The position numbers and the translations under genes were made by a program. From Candidatus Woesearchaeota archaeon (lineage in GTDB: Archaea; Nanobdellota; Nanobdellia; Woesearchaeales; GW2011-AR9): a DNA stretch of 13,508 nt. A model generated the notes under the pieces. That model was not told the origin of the DNA. It was given only the letters and a program-made list of their open reading frames with translations, and did no database searches. The stretch covers positions 1 to 13,508 of the forward strand of contig JABMOA010000118.1 in assembly GCA_013204355.1 (NCBI GenBank). Reading direction: 5' to 3'. Positions 10,825-13,508 of this stretch are shown piece after piece (the first letter of the stretch is position 1; every line of letters begins with the position of its first letter).

Positions 10825-12118
10825 TATCTTTGGATCTGGTTATGTGGGTTTGGTAACAGGCTCCTGTCTTGCAAATTTAGGACACGACATTTTATGTGTA
10901 GATATAGACCAAGCAAAAATAAATACCTTACTTGAGGGAAATATTCCATTTTATGAACCAGGATTAAAAGATCTTGTTGCAAGTAACATCCAAAAAGGAA
11001 GATTGAAATTTTCAACTAACATGGAAGAAGGTGTCAATTTCGCAGATGTTATTTTCAATTGTGTTGGCACACCTGGTCAAGATGATGGAACGGCCGATTT
11101 AAAGTATGTATACGCAGTTGCAGAAAATGTTGGCAAATTTGCAAAGAACAAAAAGTATCTTGTGAATAAATCTACTGTGCCACCAGGAACTGCTAGGGAA
11201 TGTCATATTATCATTCAACAACAGAACCCATTATCACAAGTTGAAATTGTGTCAAATCCTGAATTCCTTGCAGAAGGAAAAGCAGTGTATGATTTTACCC
11301 ATCCTGATAAGATTGTCGTTGGTGCACGAGATTCATCTGCTTATGCCATTCTACGAAAAGTGTACACTGGCCGTGTAAGGTCTTACATTCCCTTCTTAGA
11401 AACAGATTGGGCAACAGCAGAAACAATCAAATATGCAAACAATTCTTTTCTAGCAACAAAAATTAGTTTCATTAACGAGATTGCAAACATCTGTGATAAA
11501 GTAGGTGCAGATGTAAAATTAATCTCACAAGCAATGGGTCTTGATTATAGAATCAGTCCAAAATTCTTACATGCAGGCATTGGATATGGAGGAAGTTGCT
11601 TTCCAAAAGATGTGCGAGCATTATATTCCACTGCAAAGAAACATGGTTATGACGCAAAGTTGTTAAAAGAAGTTGATGAACTTAACAAACGTCAACATGG
11701 AAAAATTTTAACAAGAATTAAAGAACATTTCAATGAAGATCTTATGGGAAAACGTTTTACAATATGGGGATTATCATTCAAACCTAAAACATCTGACATT
11801 CGGGAATCACCCTCATTAACAGTAATCAATCAACTTCTTGAACATGGTGCAGAAGTACATGTCCATGATCCAATTGCAATGCCTGAAATGAAAGAAGAAT
11901 TTGGAGACAAAATTACATTTCACGAAAATATTTTAACCACCGTTGAAGGAAGTTCAGGTATTATTATTTTAACAGAATGGGATGAATATAGAAATGTCCA
12001 TTTAAGTGAATTTGGAGACAAAATGCAACATAAAGTTATTTTTGATGGACGTAATATCTATGAACCTGAACTTGTCCATGAAGAAGGATTTACATATTAT
12101 GGGGTTGGTAGACGATGA
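10814..12118 (+). CDS. UDP-glucose 6-dehydrogenase
   Basis: This enzyme oxidises UDP-glucose to UDP-glucuronate with two NAD+. Its 434 aa show FGSGYVGLVTGSCLA (6-20) for NAD, NKSTVPPGT (118-126), NPEFLAEGKAVYDF (148-161), catalytic-site Lys206 in IKYANNSFLATK, catalytic Cys262 in GYGGSCFPKD, and a C-terminal NAD/UDP domain with SFKPKTSDIRESPS. A start at 10790 is possible, but GAGGT (10801-10805) at the right distance and the family N-terminus MKISIFGSGYVG point to the ATG at 10814, inside the end of the previous gene. Coupled translation is likely. Confidence 0.95.
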   Translation: MKISIFGSGYVGLVTGSCLANLGHDILCVDIDQAKINTLLEGNIPFYEPGLKDLVASNIQKGRLKFSTNMEEGVNFADVIFNCVGTPGQDDGTADLKYVYAVAENVGKFAKNKKYLVNKSTVPPGTARECHIIIQQQNPLSQVEIVSNPEFLAEGKAVYDFTHPDKIVVGARDSSAYAILRKVYTGRVRSYIPFLETDWATAETIKYANNSFLATKISFINEIANICDKVGADVKLISQAMGLDYRISPKFLHAGIGYGGSCFPKDVRALYSTAKKHGYDAKLLKEVDELNKRQHGKILTRIKEHFNEDLMGKRFTIWGLSFKPKTSDIRESPSLTVINQLLEHGAEVHVHDPIAMPEMKEEFGDKITFHENILTTVEGSSGIIILTEWDEYRNVHLSEFGDKMQHKVIFDGRNIYEPELVHEEGFTYYGVGRR

Positions 12119-12161
12119 AAACATACTGTTTTCAAGTAGTCCCCCTTGAGGTCGGAATACG

Positions 12162-13115
12162 ATGAAAATATTAGTAACGGGTGGTGCAGGATTTATTGGA
12201 TATCATGTTTCAAAAGCTCTCTTGGAAAGAGGTGATGAAGTTGTCATTGTTGATAATATGAATGATTATTATGATGTCCAAATAAAAAAAGATCGTCTTA
12301 AAGATTTAGGATCAAATATTACTTTTTATAAATTAGATATTTCTAATTATGAAGCACTAGATATTGTGTTTCAACATCATAATTTTGATAAAGTTTGTCA
12401 TTTGGCAGCGCAAGCTGGTGTGCGTTATTCTATTGAAAACCCGCATGCCTATGAAATGGCAAATGGGTTAGGTACCCTCAATGTTTTAGAATGCATGCGT
12501 CATCACAATGTCAAGGATTTAGTGTTTGCATCAAGTTCAAGTGTTTATGGTGGAAATACCATCACTCCTTTTTCAGTAGAACATAATGTAGATTCACCAA
12601 TCTCTCTTTATGCCGCAAGTAAGAAATATAATGAGTTGAAAGCTCATGTATATCATAAGTTGTATGGTTTAAATTGTATTGGTTTACGATTTTTTACAGT
12701 CTATGGAAATATGGGTCGTCCAGATATGGCGTTATACAAATTTACTAAATCTATCCTTGAAAACAAACCAATTGACGTATTTAATAATGGTGAACATGAA
12801 CGAGATTTTACGCATGTAAGTGATATTACACAAGGCATTTTACTTGCTTTAAATCAAGTACCTCTACATGGATTTCAAATTTTAAATTTAGGAAATAACG
12901 ATACGATTCATTTAATAGATTTCATTGGCCATATTGAAAATGCAATTGGAAAAACGGCAGAAAAAAATATGTTACCTATGCAAAAAGGTGATGTGTATAA
13001 AACCTATGCAGATATAGAAAAAACAAAACAAATTCTTGGATGGGAACCTAAAACGAGGATTGAAGAAGGCGTGAACCAATTTGTATTGTGGTATAGGGAG
13101 TATCATAATATTTAA
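12162..13115 (+). CDS. NAD-dependent epimerase, UDP-glucuronate 4-epimerase-like
   Basis: This is a short-chain dehydrogenase/reductase-fold epimerase of 317 aa. TGGAGFIG (6-13) binds NAD, SSSSVYGG holds the catalytic Ser, and YAASK gives Tyr150/Lys154. NDYYDVQIKKDRL, QAGVRYSIENPHAY, GRPDMALYKFTK and QKGDVYKTYAD are characteristic of UDP-glucuronate 4-epimerases, which make UDP-galacturonate. This fits directly after UDP-glucose dehydrogenase. GAGGTC lies at about 12148-12153, upstream of the ATG. A 43-nt gap separates it from the dehydrogenase gene. Other UDP-sugar epimerase activities cannot be excluded. Confidence 0.9.
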   Translation: MKILVTGGAGFIGYHVSKALLERGDEVVIVDNMNDYYDVQIKKDRLKDLGSNITFYKLDISNYEALDIVFQHHNFDKVCHLAAQAGVRYSIENPHAYEMANGLGTLNVLECMRHHNVKDLVFASSSSVYGGNTITPFSVEHNVDSPISLYAASKKYNELKAHVYHKLYGLNCIGLRFFTVYGNMGRPDMALYKFTKSILENKPIDVFNNGEHERDFTHVSDITQGILLALNQVPLHGFQILNLGNNDTIHLIDFIGHIENAIGKTAEKNMLPMQKGDVYKTYADIEKTKQILGWEPKTRIEEGVNQFVLWYREYHNI

Positions 13116-13508
13116 TGAACATGGAACCACAAAAAATATGTTTAGTTGGATTGGGATACGTCGGTTTGCCTTTAGCAGTTGCATTAAACAAACATTTCTC
13201 AGTTGTAGGGTTTGATGTCAATGAAAAAAGAATCAATGAATTACAACAAGGAATTGATGATAGTAATGAAGTGTCCAATGAAGAATTAAATCATTCATCA
13301 ATTCATTTCACCACCAATCCTACTGAAATGAATAATTGTAATTTCATCATTGTGTGTGTCCCAACACCTATTGATTTACATAAGAAACCAGATCTCAGTT
13401 ACCTTGAACTCTCCTCAGAATTAATTGGAAAAAACCTTTCTGAAGGTTCAATTGTGGTTTATGAAAGTACGGTTTACCCAGGAGTTACTGAAGATGTTTG
13501 TGTTCCAA
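13115..13508 (+). CDS. UDP-HexNAc-type dehydrogenase (3' end outside window)
   Basis: The first 131 residues are visible. The N-terminus ICLVGLGYVGLPLAVAL is an NAD-binding fold, and VCVPTPID with KKPDLSYL and ESTVYPGVTE match the WbpA/TviB/VipA branch of UDP-sugar dehydrogenases, which oxidise UDP-N-acetylhexosamines to uronates. It is clearly different from the UDP-glucose dehydrogenase two genes earlier. The ATG at 13115 overlaps the preceding stop by one base (TAATG); a second in-frame ATG lies at 13121. The catalytic cysteine would lie beyond the window. Confidence 0.88.
   Translation, partial: MNMEPQKICLVGLGYVGLPLAVALNKHFSVVGFDVNEKRINELQQGIDDSNEVSNEELNHSSIHFTTNPTEMNNCNFIIVCVPTPIDLHKKPDLSYLELSSELIGKNLSEGSIVVYESTVYPGVTEDVCVP

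Overview
The window is AT-rich and looks archaeal, most likely from a small-genome DPANN-type lineage such as Woesearchaeota or Pacearchaeota; the lineage is an inference. The evidence is a type II methionine aminopeptidase, a histidyl-tRNA synthetase (HisRS) of archaeal/eukaryotic type, a tRNA-His with an intron after position 37, a eukaryotic-type phosphomannomutase, an AAA ATPase with an MIT-like N-terminus, and promoters built as TATA boxes about 27 nt upstream of leaderless start codons. No mobile element, CRISPR array or phage gene was seen.

Layout. 1-909 (+): 3' part of a diacylglycerol-kinase-like lipid kinase. 952-1046 (+): tRNA-His with a 19-nt intron and encoded CCA. 1072-1481 (+): an unusual leader with a strong BRE/TATA box, a leaderless 14-codon ORF ending Cys-Ile-His-His-Arg, a GNRA hairpin, a second tRNA-His-shaped element whose D arm carries a 58-nt insert, and a second short ORF ending Cys-Ile-His-Cys-Thr. 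This leader runs into an Asp/Glu racemase-family gene (to 2184) and hisS (2186-3466). A 58-aa two-helix membrane protein follows. 3691-8018 (-): a secreted beta-rich protein, type II MetAP, a NicO/UreH-like metal transporter, an MIT-AAA ATPase, a stand-alone MIT-like protein, and a Met/Pro/Tyr-rich low-complexity protein. 8127-8888 (-): phosphomannomutase-like HAD enzyme, divergent from an isolated 5S rRNA (8987-9093). 9196-9989: a small orphan protein convergent with MsrA. 10090-13508 (+): a sugar-nucleotide operon of nucleotidyltransferase, UDP-glucose dehydrogenase, UDP-glucuronate 4-epimerase-like enzyme and the 5' part of a UDP-HexNAc-type dehydrogenase. It would supply UDP-glucuronate, its C4 epimer and an aminouronate for surface glycans.

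Most interesting region. The element at 1231-1360 keeps the HisRS recognition features (G-1, C73, GUG anticodon). Compared with the neighbouring tRNA-His, its acceptor, D and T stems differ by paired, compensatory changes, so it is not simply a decayed copy. Yet it lacks CCA, has a poor anticodon stem, and holds a D-arm insert that can form an alternative hairpin with the D-stem strand and contains a T7 tract. It lies in the leader of an operon that includes hisS. My leading hypothesis is a tRNA-His mimic or attenuator that autoregulates hisS. The main rival is a second tRNA-His gene with a D-arm intron.

Second candidate. The disordered-protein, MIT-protein and MIT-AAA cluster (5957-8018) resembles a minimal Vps4-like remodelling module with no recognisable ESCRT-III subunit.
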